Shown: positions 35,761 through 48,382 of the stretch, piece by piece
Layout of the letters: each line of letters begins with the position of its first letter
Position numbering within the stretch: position 1 is the first letter of the stretch
Assembly (NCBI GenBank): GCA_037951105.1
Contig: JBAMJV010001335.1
Span: forward strand, 1 to 64,000
Length of the DNA: 64,000 nucleotides
DNA from: Echinarachnius parma
Lineage: Eukaryota > Echinodermata > Echinoidea > Clypeasteroida > Echinarachniidae
Direction of reading: 5' to 3'
Made by a program: the position numbers and the translations under genes
The notes under the pieces: generated by a model
The model's input: only the letters and a program-made list of their open reading frames with translations
The model's database searches: none
Told to the model about the DNA's origin: nothing

Positions 35761-36616
35761 TATTTACATGTAGTTTCATTGATCATGTATCCTCAACCAG
35801 TGCAATGATACAGGGAAAAAGGATGTGTGTGTATTGGCAATGTGTTAAGCCCTCTGCAGACAGAGCCGACTCGACCCGATCCGACTGGTTTCAATCAGGC
35901 TAGAGTTGGGCCCGGTAGGTCGGATCCGATTCATCGTGTTGAATTGGCCCCAACTGGCATCCGACTGTCTCTCGACTGGCAAAATGTGTGTCGCAAGGCA
36001 CTCAAAACTGAGCCGATCCGAATGAAAACCGGTCGAGTCGTCTCTGTCTGCAGAGGGCTTTATGCGTTACATAAAAACTATAGTCTAACTGTCTCAGCAA
36101 CCACCTGCCTATCGTGGCCACCAAAAAATGATCCCTTGCAGTAAACCCCCCCCCCCCCACAATGCTGTGAGACCTGTCTATAGAGGTCACCTGTCTACAG
36201 TGGCCACTTTTATTGTTCCTCTTTGGTGGTCTATTCACAGGTTTGACTGTATTGCTTAGGAATGAGAGAGTTCATCCAATATTGCATATCTTGGCACAAC
36301 TCTCAGTGTTTTGCAATTTCACCCCTAGTTTTACCCTTGCCTTGGGGTCCCATGGTATCTCTATGAGCCATGCATCCACGTAACCCGGTTGAAGGTCTCT
36401 CCAGTGCTTCAAGATTAAAGACATTTAATCCGTATTGCTGCTCTCTACTCAGGAGCGTACCTAGTAGAACAACTGTTGTTAGTACGCTGTGTACTGGTAA
36501 ATGTGTTATGCTATGCGTATCTCTCTCAGCCATGAATATTGCAAAGTCTCTCGAGCAGGCACTGGCAAAACAGTGAGTCATCATCAAGTCTGTTGCAGTT
36601 TCATACTTTCAAACCA

Positions 36617-36927
36617 GGGGGGTGTTTCACAAAGATCCTAAGTTGAGCTTAACTCTAAGTTGGACTTAAACACTATGGAAAGCCGATAGTTTCTTTAATT
36701 TTGGGGGTAAAAGTTCTTTTAAAAGGCATAAAACATTGATTTAAATCATAAATATGTTATATTATCAAGGAGATTTCATGTTCTTGATGTAAAATTATGA
36801 AAATTCCAAAAACACTTGTATGTTTGCTTTTGAATACATTCTATTCCAAGGCTACAAATGGCTTACCATAGTTTTTAAGTCCAACTTAGAGTAAAGTTCA
36901 ACTTAGGATCTTTGTGAAACACCCCCC
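36617..36927. mobile_element. MITE with GGGGGGTGTTTCACAAAGATC ends
   Basis: Left GGGGTGTTTCACAAAGATCC, then TAAGTTGAGCTTAACTCTAAGTT, is mirrored on the right by AACTTAGAGT...TTCAACTTAGGATC and TTTGTGAAACACCCC. 311 bp, non-coding. Confidence 0.85.
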
Positions 36928-38245
36928 AGGACATGTAAAGTCAGACTCTTGTTATGTAGATATATTTTCCTATGGCTTACAAGACTGCTCACATCCCCCA
37001 TGTCCTTTCTTAAAGAGAATAAGCTTTTGCACAAAATATTCCTTTCACTTTGTTTTCCAATGTTCATTTACAACAAATATGCAAAGTAGAGTCCAATTAT
37101 TGTATTGCATGTTTGGCTAGATCCCTCACATAACATGTTTGGGCTTGATGGGACCTTTTTCGAATCCAAATACTGAACAGAAACAAAATCATAGCCATAT
37201 TTTCTATTTCACGTACTGAGAAACCCCTTGCGTAGTTGATTGCTTTGAAATTTGTAGGCAGAACAGGGCTTTCCCTTAATTTTTTTTTCAGGTGGCCAAA
37301 CTAACACATCAAATATATTCTTACCATAGACTTGTGTGTTGTACATGTAGAACCTAAGTAATTAGTTAGTGGCCAATAGCTTATTTCTAGTGGCCAAATG
37401 AAATTTCAGGTGGCCATTGGCACCCGGGCCACCGCTAAGCGCAAGCCCTGCAGAAGGTAACTAGATAGTGACTGAAAATAGGGGAATAATACAGTGAAAG
37501 GGATTCAGTTTTCAGGACTTCCTACCTAGTATTTAAGAAAATTTCTACTACTACATAGTTTATTTGTTGAAAAATAAAACAAATAACTGAAAGATAAAAA
37601 TGTGGGAACATTCCTTTAAGGCCAATGAATAAGATAATATGATCCCTTCCCCTTCTGTCACACCATGCCCCTTACGTGCTTGATCGCCATACATTTCCTG
37701 AGCTAAGTGAAATTTGATGAGTGAGAATAGATGAATTATTTAGTTAACTGGGTGGGCTATACTGTACAAACTCTATCAATGGGGATTTCAGAATTTCGAA
37801 GGGAATGGCTAAACAGGACATCCCTAACCAACTGTGTGTTGTAGTTTGATAGAACTTTAGAGAATATCAAATCAACTGAGATGAAAATATAATCTGAACA
37901 TGCCCTCATTGTGGGGCTCAAAATTGGCACATGACTGCTAGCCAAGGTCCACCCCCAAAAAACACCTTTGGGCCACTAGAATTTGATAAAAATGTCAAGT
38001 TTTACTGGCCCAACTTTGCAACCCAAATTAACAGACTTGTTAAATGTTTGTCTTTATTAAGGGTCACTCCATTATGATTTAAGGCCGGGGCCCAGGGGCC
38101 TGATTACGGACCAGCGACATTTACCATGGTAATTAGCATCATTGGCTCTAACTCATCGATGTCAATGTGCTAGAATATCATAGAAATCAACAGAATACCG
38201 TCCGTAAAGGCTTACACAAGCATATCTAGAGATCAGTGGAACTAG

Positions 38246-38292
38246 GGCTGGTCCTGGGCTGGTCCTGGGCTGGTCCTGGGCTGGTCCTGGGA
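38246..38292 (+). repeat. 12-bp minisatellite, about four copies
   Basis: GGGCTGGTCCTG repeated head-to-tail without change. A short local expansion. Confidence 0.85.
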
Positions 38293-38602
38293 CATGATCG
38301 TGCTCTCGGCCACAGAAAGCATGATGAATTGTACTTGCCTGTCCGGGCCACTATAAAAAGAAATTAATTCCTAGCTCAGGAAAAAATTCAATTTTTATTA
38401 CTTTTAAACTCGCCTGCATGGAAATACTGGCACCCTAACATTTTGTTTTGCATTGAATTCTATGAAAAAAAAAATTGGGCTCTCTTGGGTATTTCGAGGG
38501 GCGAATTGGGCGAATTCGCCCAGATTCCCTATGTATTTTGTTCACCGTTTCTAGCTTTGCCTCATGGTGAATGATTTTGCATGTACTACATGTACTCTCT
38601 CT

Positions 38603-39018
38603 TTAAAGGGGACCACCAGGCAAAGGACAACACATTATTATATGTTTTGGTACCGTTTTGTGATATCAAATAGATACCCAACATTTTGCAAAGGGTTGTG
38701 TAATTCATAAACAAAGCAATTAATTTCCACCACTTACGGAACCACTGCTATTTCCTGGTTCCATACGGGCCAAGCATTTGCGAGTGCGCCAATGCTATTC
38801 ACGCGTACGCTTGTAGGCAATAGAATCCCGGGCGATTTTTTCGCTCTGCACGCATTAGTCTTCGCAATTGAGACCGCATGAACGCATGCTTCAGAATAGT
38901 GATGCGTTTTCCAATTGTATATTTTTTTCTTTTCTGTGAACTTGTTGATGGAATGGAATACTAAAGATGTTACCTTTCTATAATAAGAATATTATGTTTG
39001 GGTGGTGGTACCCTTTAA
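38603..39018 (+). mobile_element. TTAA-flanked MITE, 'AAAGGGGACCACCA' family, copy 1
   Basis: Ends TTAAAGGGGACCACCAGGCA and GGGTGGTGGTACCCTTTAA. Shared interior words with 54802-55217 and 59065-59443 (inverted): ATATGTTTTGGTACC, TTTGATATC or its complement, CATTTGCGAGTG, ATAGAATCCCGG and GCATGCTT. All three copies sit in this gene's introns. Confidence 0.88.
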
Positions 39019-40027
39019 GTCCCTTCCTCTTCCATCATGCCATGCCCCTTGTGTGCTTCATCACCAGAAATTTCCTGAGCAAAGTGAAATTTGATAGTGA
39101 GTGAGAATAGATGAGTGCACTGGGAAGGGATTATGTTCATTTATAAGCATAATTCACAGCATACAGTATGTACATGTTGTCTACAAATTAGGTTTTTTCT
39201 AAGACCTGTCATTGCTACAACCTGTAAATTGTTTATCTTAGGACTTTTTTTTTTATAGCTTATTAGAAAGAAAAAACATCAATAAAACATTACTTGATTT
39301 GCTCCTTATGTTCTTATGATTTAATTGCTTTGCAATCCGCCTTGAATTAGTCACACTATTTTGTGCAATATTTTCATTTATATTCTTAAACAACTCTCAA
39401 TCCATGAAACAAATTATCTTACAAACAAACAATAAATCGTGATCACAATTTCCTACGCACAATGCAGTAAATAATCTAGTTTGTTGTACAGGCAGTATTG
39501 AACAAATTACCTCCCCATCTCCCCGAAAATGAAAGTTCGATGTAGTTTCTTTGGCCTGCCCCTGTGCATTTCCAGAGTCACATACCTACATGTATGGACA
39601 GCACTGATAAGGAGTGATTCAGTATTACTAAGCAGTCGCTTGTCGGTTCATTACAGGAAACTCTGAGCAAATTCTCAGTCGTTTGTTTTTATCGGAAGGC
39701 AAAGGAGAGGCCGGGGGAGCCCTTCTAGAAACAACCCTTTTCTTTTGATTGATATCATAACAGTTAGTCTCTGCTTAATTGTGTAACATTTAAAGGGGTA
39801 CACAATGTATGTATTCCATTAGTATTTGACCAAACATTTCTTTTATTATGTCTATTATAGTTATAAAATTTTCACCACTTAACCGGGTATCCAGGAAAAC
39901 ATTACCTTGCAAAAGCCTTCCCAATGAACCCGTTCCCTTTGAGATTCTGAAATCCCCATAGACTTTGTACACAGCCCACCCAGTTACCATACTCCAGGGG
40001 TTGAGTGCAGGCTACTGTATTCTGTAG

Positions 40028-40292
40028 GCCGAGCATGGTGGCTTAGCGGTTAGAGTGTCCGCCTCATTCACGGGAGGTCCTGGGTTCGAACCCAGACCAG
40101 GTCATACCAAAGACTTTTCAAAATGGTACCTTCTGCCTTCTAGCCAGGCGCTCGGCATTTATAGAATGGAGTTACCAGAGGACTGGTCCCCTTCTGTAGT
40201 TCTTATACATTTTGTAGACGTGTGGCCTAGTGCTAATGAATCGGAGATAGGCGCCGCCTTTTGTGCCAAAATTGGCATGGGAAGGACTCCAA
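40028..40292 (+). mobile_element. tRNA-derived SINE, copy 1
   Basis: The head has a perfect A box TGGCTTAGCGG and B box GGTTCGAACCC spaced as in a tRNA gene. The body is TACCAAAGACTTTT, TGGTACCTTCTGCCTTCTAG, CTCGGCATTTATAGAATGGA and GTTACCAGAGGACTGG. The second copy is at 61680-61967. The tRNA of origin was not determined. Confidence 0.88.
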
Positions 40293-41280
40293 CTTTAACC
40301 GTATTCAGTTGATTGAAACCTAGAAGCACTATGGCGATGATGAAGTGAAGGTTGTATTTTACAGGAAGTTTATTGTGCACAGCAATCAATGTTTCCCCAA
40401 GATGATTCTTGCTATTGTCAAAGAGAAATGGGGCATGGGATATGGTTGGTCTGGGGACTTGGAAAGAGGCTATCTAGAGTATACGGCACACTCACTTAAA
40501 GACACACCTGTTTCATGATGCCTATCAGACATTGTAGCTAGCCTTAGAATGTTTCCTTTCTCTTTGTTATTATAAAGTGCATTGATATGCTGTAAGAGTA
40601 ATGAAATGAACTTTATAAGAACCAGTTATTGTTATCATTATTACTATTATCACTAGTATGCAGAACGTTGGTTGTTGGCCGATTGCTATTAGCCGTTTTT
40701 CTTTCACCCTAACAACCACTGACAAATCGCAGAGCAATGTCAAGAGTCTTTCAGGAAACTGCAATCTTACTCAGAATATCCATTTGCTTTGTCACAAGGT
40801 TTATAGGAGATGTTATGGGCAACTGGAAGGGATTCAAGGGAATTTAGTTACAACATGGGTTAGCATGGGTTAGTGGATGGGGCGGGGGGGGGGGGGGGGT
40901 TAGTACTGCTGTACTGTAGTAGACAGATTTCTATCCTTGGGTCTTAGGAATTTCTTTGGCATTAGAATTGCGAGATGAAGAGTAAAATGAAAAAGGAACT
41001 TTGAATAGTCCAAAGAAAGTTATGCAATAAACTTTGTACTACAGTTCCAGTTCAGCGGAATAGAAAGAGGATATGGACAAACATGTTCCTATCTCTTTTG
41101 TTATGTTATGTGATAATATGTTACCAATCCTATATTTCTTGTTATGTGACCAAATCTTCAAATGAAAAATTGCTTCGGATTTGGCCAGTATCACACTTCA
41201 GTAAACCAAGAAAATTAGTATGTGAATAATGTGATAGACATCATGTAATATTTTCCAGTTAACCCCGTACAAGAGTTTTT

Positions 41281-41470
41281 GTGGCTCGATGGTAGAGCCC
41301 AGTGTGGCTCGATGGTAGAGCCCAGTGTGGCTCGATGGTAGAGCCCAGTGTGGCTCGATGGTAGAACCCAGTGTTGCTTGATAGTAGACCACTGATCTAG
41401 CAATCTGCAGGTCTTTGGTTGGATACCCGGCAAAGCCAGAATTTATTTATTTTCCAACTTTAGTCTCAAA
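41281..41470 (+). mobile_element. Second tRNA-like SINE with its A-box segment amplified
   Basis: Five head-to-tail copies of a 23-bp unit (GTGGCTCGATGGTAGAGCCC plus AGT) at 41281, 41304, 41327, 41350 and 41373. The last, diverged copy runs on into an anticodon-arm-like segment and GGTTGGATACCC, a B-box-like motif at a tRNA-like distance. The 23-bp unit itself is the D-arm/A-box part of a tRNA (GGCTC..TGGTAGAGC, as in Lys or Ala type). An AATTTATTTATTTT tail follows. Confidence 0.65.
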
Positions 41471-41577
41471 AGGAGAGTGGTCTACAATGTTTCTTTGAAA
41501 ATTTGATTATTGGTTGAACTGGGTGTAAAACGACTTTTGGATTATGTAACCCTCCTTTGAGTGAACAAATGAAATGT

Positions 41578-41950
41578 AGAGTTGATTTGATATTCCTTTA
41601 TTGTAAATACAACAAAGGAGCAAGAGTATAAAGTAGACAAAAGGTGGCAATATTACATAACAAAGAATGAAAATACACTAGGACATGATGCACAACTGTC
41701 AATGCAGGGCATACACGTTAATACCATATTTGGTTAATTACATACAATTTTAAAAAGTAGAATCAAGCGATCATGTTCAATATTTATTATTTAATAATAT
41801 TTAAAATAAGGAAATTAAAGTTAATTGGGATGAAGAATTCACGGATTAAGAAGTTATTTGTGCAGTTTAAATGCCAATAAAAAAAAACACTTTCGGTATT
41901 AGAATAACTAGTGTAGTAAATTCAAATATACATCAAATATGGGTTCATAC
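41578..41950 (-). repeat. Possible LINE 3' end (antisense)
   Basis: GATTTGATATTCCTTTATTG...AATACAACAAAGG has the look of the 3' tail of the LINE at 30870-30960 read from the same side, but no reverse transcriptase frame is attached. A weak call on style only. Confidence 0.25.
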
Positions 41951-42221
41951 AGAGAATGAAATGTAAGGAAATGATCATCTGTATTCTGTATGACATTCCC
42001 ATTGGGTTGCATTAAGGGGGTGGAGCAGACAGATTCATCACTTTTTGGGAGATATTCCAGACAAAAGCTTTGTTTGGTGATTAATTTCTAAGAATGGTAC
42101 AAGTGAGTTATGAGGAAGAGGGATGACTAAGGAGGTACTCTGTCACATTGTCACAGTTCAGTTGCAAAGGAAGGGAAGAGGGCCAACCGGACAAGATCTC
42201 ACATTATTTGTGAGGATTTGA

Positions 42222-42607
42222 TTAAAGGGATCTAGTAACATTGTCCAAATCCTAAAAACTTATTTGGAACTCTAGTGGTTCTCTCATACATTGTACCTTG
42301 TTGCATTCATATTAATAAAAGCATGGGACAAGTTTTGGTTTTTCAATTTTCCATTTCGTTCAAAAGATATTTACGATTGCAAGTGTTCGGATATTGAACG
42401 ATCTACAGGAATAGTTTGAGCCGTGTACAAAGTAAGTGCAACGAGTCAGTGAATATCCCTTTGCATTTTCGCCCATTTCTCGGCCAGTTAACGTGAAATT
42501 TTCACACATTACTCTCTGGACATTTCAGATCACACCAATACACATTTTTTATTAACCACGCATCACTTTTTGCACGCAGTGTCAGCAAAGTTAATAGATC
42601 CCTTTAA
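42222..42607 (-). mobile_element. TTAA-flanked MITE, 'AAAGGGATCTAGTAAC' family, copy 2
   Basis: Left end TTAAAGGGATCTAGTAAC, right end ATAGATCCCTTTAA. Interior is the reverse complement of the copy at 20325-20710 with moderate divergence. Confidence 0.85.
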
Positions 42608-42737
42608 AGATGAAAGGGTTGGATAATATGGTTTCCCTCTGCAGAAGATCTCTTTTGGTGGCCATTAAAGGCAGGTTGGCTGCTATAGACAAGTGGCCAC
42701 TAAGACAGGTTTGATTGTACTGTAAGTCAAACATAAA

Positions 42738-43020
42738 AATGCTAGAAATCACTAGCATTTGCCCGCTTGCCCGGGCCAAGTCAAAATTAATGTAGGGCAA
42801 ATAAAATTTCATAAATTTCTAGTTTGCTTGCCCGAATGGGCAAATAAATAATTATGACTAAATAACTATGAGAGAATAAGATGATTTCATATGTATAAAT
42901 CTCATCTAGAAGTGAGAGGGTAAATAAATGTTATATTGCGGGGAAGTAAATTTTCAAAATGTATGATTTTACTTGCCCGAATGGGCCAGTACAGAAAAAA
43001 AAGTTAGTGTGGAGGCTTGC
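42738..43020 (+). repeat. Dispersed GGGCAAGT/GGCCAGT repeat
   Basis: Runs from GCTAGAAATCACTAGCATTTGCC to AAGTTAGTGTGGAGGCTTGC, with TGCCCGCTTGCCCGGGC, TTGCCCGAATGGGCAA and TTGCCCGAATGGGCCAGT. Related copies: 50852-51125 (same strand) and 60476-60745 (opposite strand). Confidence 0.7.
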
Positions 43021-44482
43021 GTAAGGAAAGACATCCAGATTTCCAGTCAGGTTACATGAAAGGGGGGCACAGACAAACATCACATCATGTCTCTCCTGAA
43101 TTGATCAGGATATGTGACAAATACTAGATTTCTTGTGGGATTTGGACATAAACCTCAAGACTGTGAACAAGAGCAGTGCAGAGGGGAATGCAAATTCAGG
43201 TACTTGCAAATCTGCGAGTGAGTAATGAGGAACAAATAAATAATTAAGGTATATATGATGTGAATTTGTTCCAATTGAATTGTAGAGGAAGGTGGGGGTT
43301 ATGGGACAAGATTTCTATCTCAAATTCCTTCTGCAGAGATGGCAATACAGAAATCTGTTTGAGACATCGCCTTCTTTTTATCAAGTAAATGCTATATCAG
43401 GGAAAGGAGGAGGGCACTGCAAGTGAAATGATGAAGGGAAAATAATAAAGGTACATGTTGCTGTTGATATTTCCAGGAAGGGGAGGAGGTGGACAGATTT
43501 CAATCTCGTTTTCCTTTTAAAGAAGTTTAAACAAAAATGCTCCTTCATGATTGGGACAACACAGGTCAGTAGCAATCTGTGTAAAAGGGAAACTTTATGG
43601 AAATGAGAAAGGAACTGTACAATAAGGAGAGGTGCATGAAGTTATGATGTAAATTTGTTACAGTTGACTTGTAGAGGAAGGTTAGGGATATGGGACAAGA
43701 TTTCAATCTCTAATTCCTTCTGCAGAGATGGCAATACGGAAATCTGTTTGAGACATCGCCTTCTTGAGATCAAGATAGGGATGAAGGAAGGGTGCTGCAA
43801 GTAAAATATGAATGAGGAAAAATCAGACAGGTAGGACTGATAAACTTACCAGGAATGAGTGGGATGGATAGATTTCTATCTCACTTTCTTGTTGAAGATA
43901 TTTAAACTTTTAAATCTTTTCAGTTGACTTGAAGAGCAAGGGTAGGATAAGGAGAAATGATTTTCATCTCAAATTCTTTTTCATAATATATGGTATTTAA
44001 GTAACATAGATCTGTTTGTGACATCACATTCTTGTGAACAAGAGAAATGCTATTTCAGGGAAATGAGAAGAGTATTGTAAGTGAAATATGAGGATAAATG
44101 AGAAAGGTAGCTATAATTCTTTCCAGTTGACTTGAAGGGAAATGTAGGGAGAAACAAGATTAGTATCTCAAATTATTTTCGAGGAAATATCAGCAATGCT
44201 GTTTGTGACATCATATTCTTGTGAACCAGAGAAATGCAATTGTGTTGTAAGTGAAACATGAGCAAGGAGAAATGTGTTAAGCCTTAAGGTAGCTCGAAAT
44301 CTTTCCAGTTGACTTGAAATGTAAGAGGATAAGACAAGATTTCTATCACACAAACTATTTTGAGGATAGGATAAGGGAAACAAATCTGTTTGTGACATCA
44401 CATTCTTGTAAAAAAGAAAGAAATTTGAATGAGAAGGGTGCTTGCTGTAAGTAAAAAATGGGCAAGGAGAAATGCGTCAAGG

Positions 44483-44669
44483 TACCGTATTTGCCGGTGT
44501 ATAAACCGCACCTGTGTATTAACCGCACCCCCCTTTTTGCAAAAATAAAAAATAAAAAAAAGTGCGGTTAATACGCTATAAACCGCATCCGTGTATTAAC
44601 CGCACCCCCAATTTTGAAAAAAAAAAAAATTTGAAAAAAGGTGTGGTTACTACACCAGCAAATACGGTA
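44483..44669. mobile_element. MITE with TACCGTATTTGC ends (187 bp)
   Basis: TACCGTATTTGCCGGTGTA at the left is mirrored by TACACCAGCAAATACGGTA at the right. Inside, AACCGCACC and GTGCGGTTA-type motifs alternate around A-rich stretches. It shares the TACCGTA end and the 'TATAA.CGCAC' theme with 19113-19692. Confidence 0.88.
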
Positions 44670-44923
44670 TCTCAAATTCTTTTTGACGATATGTCAAAAA
44701 TTATGTTTGTGACCAGAGAAATGCAATTTCAGGGAAATGAAAAGGGTGCTGTAAGTGAAATGTGAGCAAGGAAAGAATGAGAAAGAAAATGAAATTTTTC
44801 CAGTTGACTTTAAGAGGAAGGGTATGATGAGACAAGATATGAAATGGTACAAAATCTGTTTGTGACATATATTCTTGTCAAAAAGAGAACTTTGGATGAT
44901 AAGGGTGCTTGTTGTAAGTGAAA

Positions 44924-45334
44924 TATAGAGTGGTGAAGTGTGATGTCATCTATGACGTCATAAACAGCTATTTTTAGAATTTTCAAATTTGAACTTCATT
45001 TTTCGAAAGAGTATCAAAAATAATATCCAAATACCGAAAATCAATTGAATATGTTAAGTATTGGCTGAGATATGCCCATCCGAATGAATTTTATTTCAAT
45101 GGGCAATCAGTGTTATAGTGCACTGGTTCATAAAGTTATGAACCAGTGCACTATAACACTGATTGCCTATGCAAAAAAATCATTCGGATGGGCATATCTC
45201 AGCCAATAATTAACATATATTCAATTGATTTTCGGTATTTGGATATTATATGCTATGTTCTTTCTGAAAATGAAGTTCAAATTTGAAAATTCCAAAAAAA
45301 GATGTTTATGACATCGTGGCTTCTGTACTCTATA
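44924..45334. mobile_element. Foldback MITE (411 bp), copy 2
   Basis: Ends TATAGAGTGGTGAAG and TGTACTCTATA. The centre GTTCATAAAGTTATGAAC and the arm words GGATGGGCATATCTCAGCCA and TGCACTATAACACTGATTGC match copy 1 at 33184-33583. Inserted in the 43-47-kb array. Confidence 0.88.
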
Positions 45335-45873
45335 GGAGGAATGCGTGAAGGTGTGCTGTGAATCTTTACAGTTGACTTGGAGAGGAAGGAGGTGTAGGAA
45401 AAGGAGTCAAGATTTGTATCTCAAATTCTTTTTGAGGATATGTCAAAAGTTCTGTTTGTGACCAGAGAAATGCAGTTTCTAGTAAATGAGAGAAGTGCTG
45501 TAAGTGAAATGTGAGCAAGGAGAAATGAGAAAGGTAGCTATAAATCTTTCCAGGTGTCTTGGGAGAGGACATTTAGGAGATAAGAATCCTATCACTAAAT
45601 ATTTTGAGGAAAGGATATATGGGAAATAATCTATTTGTGACATATTATTGTCAACAAAAAAATGAATGAAAAGGGTGCTGTAAGTGAAATGTGAGCATGT
45701 GGCAAGGTACGCCGGGAATCTTTCCAATTGACTTGAAGAGGAAGGGTAAGAAAAGGAGACAAGATTTGTATCTCAATATTGTTTGAGGATGTGCATTTGA
45801 GGATGTGCAGTATTATGTATGATAAAGCAGAACAATCTGTTAGTGAAATCTCATTGTTAAGAAGGGAAATTTG

Positions 45874-46279
45874 CCCTGGGGGGGGGGGGGGGGGGGGGGT
45901 ACTCAGATTATAGTCGGACGAGGGTGTGCGGCTGAGACCTCCAAACCCATACCCACATCTAAGGGTCCTTTTGAGAAAAATGGACCCATGTCTAAGGATT
46001 TTTTTTCGCCTGCGGCGCATGTTTTGGGTGTATTTCCCGCAAATTTTGTGGTTTAAAGTTATCGAGCGTAGCGAGCTTGAAAATTTTTGCAATTTCACAT
46101 CGGCAAATCCCAAAATCCCGTATATAAAAGGGGAAATATGAAAAAAGGGACCCATGTCTAAGGATTTTTTTGATGAAAAAGGGACCCATGTCTAAGGATC
46201 TTTCTTGAAAAAGTCACCCTTCCCAGCGGCACATCCCCGTATACCCAATATACGTGAGTACCCCCCCCCCCCCCCCGGG
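45874..46279. mobile_element. Element with G-tract / C-tract inverted ends
   Basis: Left end CCCTGGGG, a G run of about 22, then TACTCA. Right end TGAGTA, a C run of about 16, then GGG. Inside, GGGACCCATGTCTAAGGAT occurs in direct repeats (about 45984, 46146 and 46181). Confidence 0.7.
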
Positions 46280-48382
46280 AAATTTGAAGAAGGATGATCT
46301 AAGAGAAATGTGAGCAAGGAGAAATGTGTTTAGTTACTGTAAATCTTTCCTGTTGACTTATAGAGGAAATGTAGGAGGAGGATGACTTGAGACACGATCC
46401 CTATCACATATTATTTTGAGGATATGACAGCTTAGTCTTAGGGAAAAAATCTGTTTGTCACATCATATTCTTGTAAAAAAAAAAATGAACGAGAATAGTG
46501 CCCGTTTAGGAACGTACTCGCTCATGCGAGATAGTGCGTTTGGAGCAGTCCGAAGAGTATAAAACACGATTGCTTACATTAGATTATATCACTTGACAAA
46601 GTGTTGCAGCGGCACACGAAACGTCGTGATCTTTTAGATTCCTTGTTGACCATACATTGCGAGACAAACGAATATCACTAGCGTTATTATTTTCGAGAAT
46701 AGCGCTTTTAGTGAAATGTGAGCATGCAGCAAGTTACGCTGTAAATATTTCCAGGTGGGGTGAAGAGGATGTGTAATCTGACTGTCATATCCAATAAAGA
46801 AAGAGATCTGTGTTACTTTGATCCACTGAATTCTTCATTGAACTCTATAAATAGATGCATCTACCGTGAAATATGAGTAAGAAGATGACATTTGGAAGGA
46901 ATAAAACAAAGCTTTGTACTAAATTTGAAGAGGAACAGGGAGGTGTTGAGGCAGATATTGATACATACCTCACTTTCCTTTGAAAGGTGTTAAAATTGAA
47001 GATTTTTGGGGGAATATAATTGTTCTGTGCAATTATGCTAATATGCTGTCAATTTGTTAGAACTTTGACTTTAGAGGAAGAGTAGGAGAGGAGAAGATAT
47101 TCCTATCCCAACTTCTCCTCTTTTAGAATATTATAAATCAACGAATCGAATTGTAGCATCACATTCTTGACCATTAGAGACATTTAAATGAGAAGGGTGA
47201 TGAGCAAGGAAAAAAGTGTGAAAGTATGCTGTAAATCTTTTCAGTTGGGCTGGAGCGAAGGAGGGGGAATCTAGTATAGTGTCTGACTGTCATATCCAAT
47301 AAAGGAGAGATCTGTCTTACTTTGATCCACTAAATTCTTCACTGAGCTCTATAGACTACAGTATGTATCTACAGTGGAACCTTGTTATAACAAGCAGCTT
47401 GAAACTTGTCCACTGTATGAGGTGAAACATTGATATTGTTCGCCATTTGATCATTTTTCATAATTTTAATTTTTCACAAGCAGCTTGAAATTTGTATCTG
47501 AACTCATAACAATGTTCCACTGCATAAGGTGAAACAGTGATATTGTTTGCGCATTTGATAAATTTTCACCCATTATTTTATGTGTCCATGGGGCTATAAC
47601 TAAGCTAAACAGTGTATTTTGCATTACATGGATTGAGAAGGGGCCTATACCTGGCACATCCAATAAAAGAGACTCATGTTTGATGTGTGAATTAATATTT
47701 TACAGGCTTATCTGAATATGAATGCATACATTGGCTTTTTACATACATTGGCCAAATTGGCTTTTTCATGAGTACTAGTAGTAGTACACAGACTCGTTAT
47801 TCATTGTATGGTGAGAGTATTTATTCACAATTGGGAATAAATCAACCATCCAATAAAAACAGGATTTGTGATTGATATTGATGGAGTTTGTTATAGATAT
47901 TCATTTTTAAAATTCCATACTTGCATGTCTGCAATCATGATGAGGTAACGTTAAAGTTACAAATACAATTGTGATATTGCAGAAGAACTTCATCAAGACA
48001 GACATTTTGAAGCAGTGTTGCAAACTTACAACAGAACATTTTTAATATTTAACTAATCAAATACAAAATACATGCTCATTTAGCTAGTTGTCATGAACGA
48101 AAAAACAACCAGGGAATCACTGCCTACTAATCAATGAAAATATACACGAGGGCTCGGAGCGAGTTCGCCCCCAAAATGCCAAAAAGAGCCCCCGAAAAGC
48201 ATAAAAGAGCCCCTGAAAATAGAGTTCAATGCAAAACAAACTTTGGACTGTTATTTTCATGCAGGCAAACTTGAAAAGTAGCCCACGAAAATAAAAATTA
48301 TTTTTGTTCCCTGCTACTAATATAATGTCAGCCAATAAAAACAATGGGGGAGTCAATGACATTTCAATCTTCAAAGTTTCAG

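Larger units (their letters stand above)
43040..47350 (+). repeat. Large degenerate tandem array, roughly 170-250-bp period
   Basis: Repeated words: AAGATTTCTATCTCAAATTC, ATCTGTTTGTGACATCACAT, ATTCTTGTGAACAAGAGAAA, AAGGGTGCTGTAAGTGAAAT, GAGCAAGGAGAAATG and CTTTCCAGTTGACTTGAAGA. About fifteen diverged units can be followed. Four insertions interrupt them: 44483-44669, 44924-45334, 45874-46279 and an unassigned block at 46500-46700. Confidence 0.8.

Noticed and set aside
40035-40110. Possible functional tRNA gene
   Set aside because: A and B boxes are perfect, but the head is attached to a body shared with a second copy at 61680, so it is a tRNA-derived SINE. No sound acceptor stem was seen.
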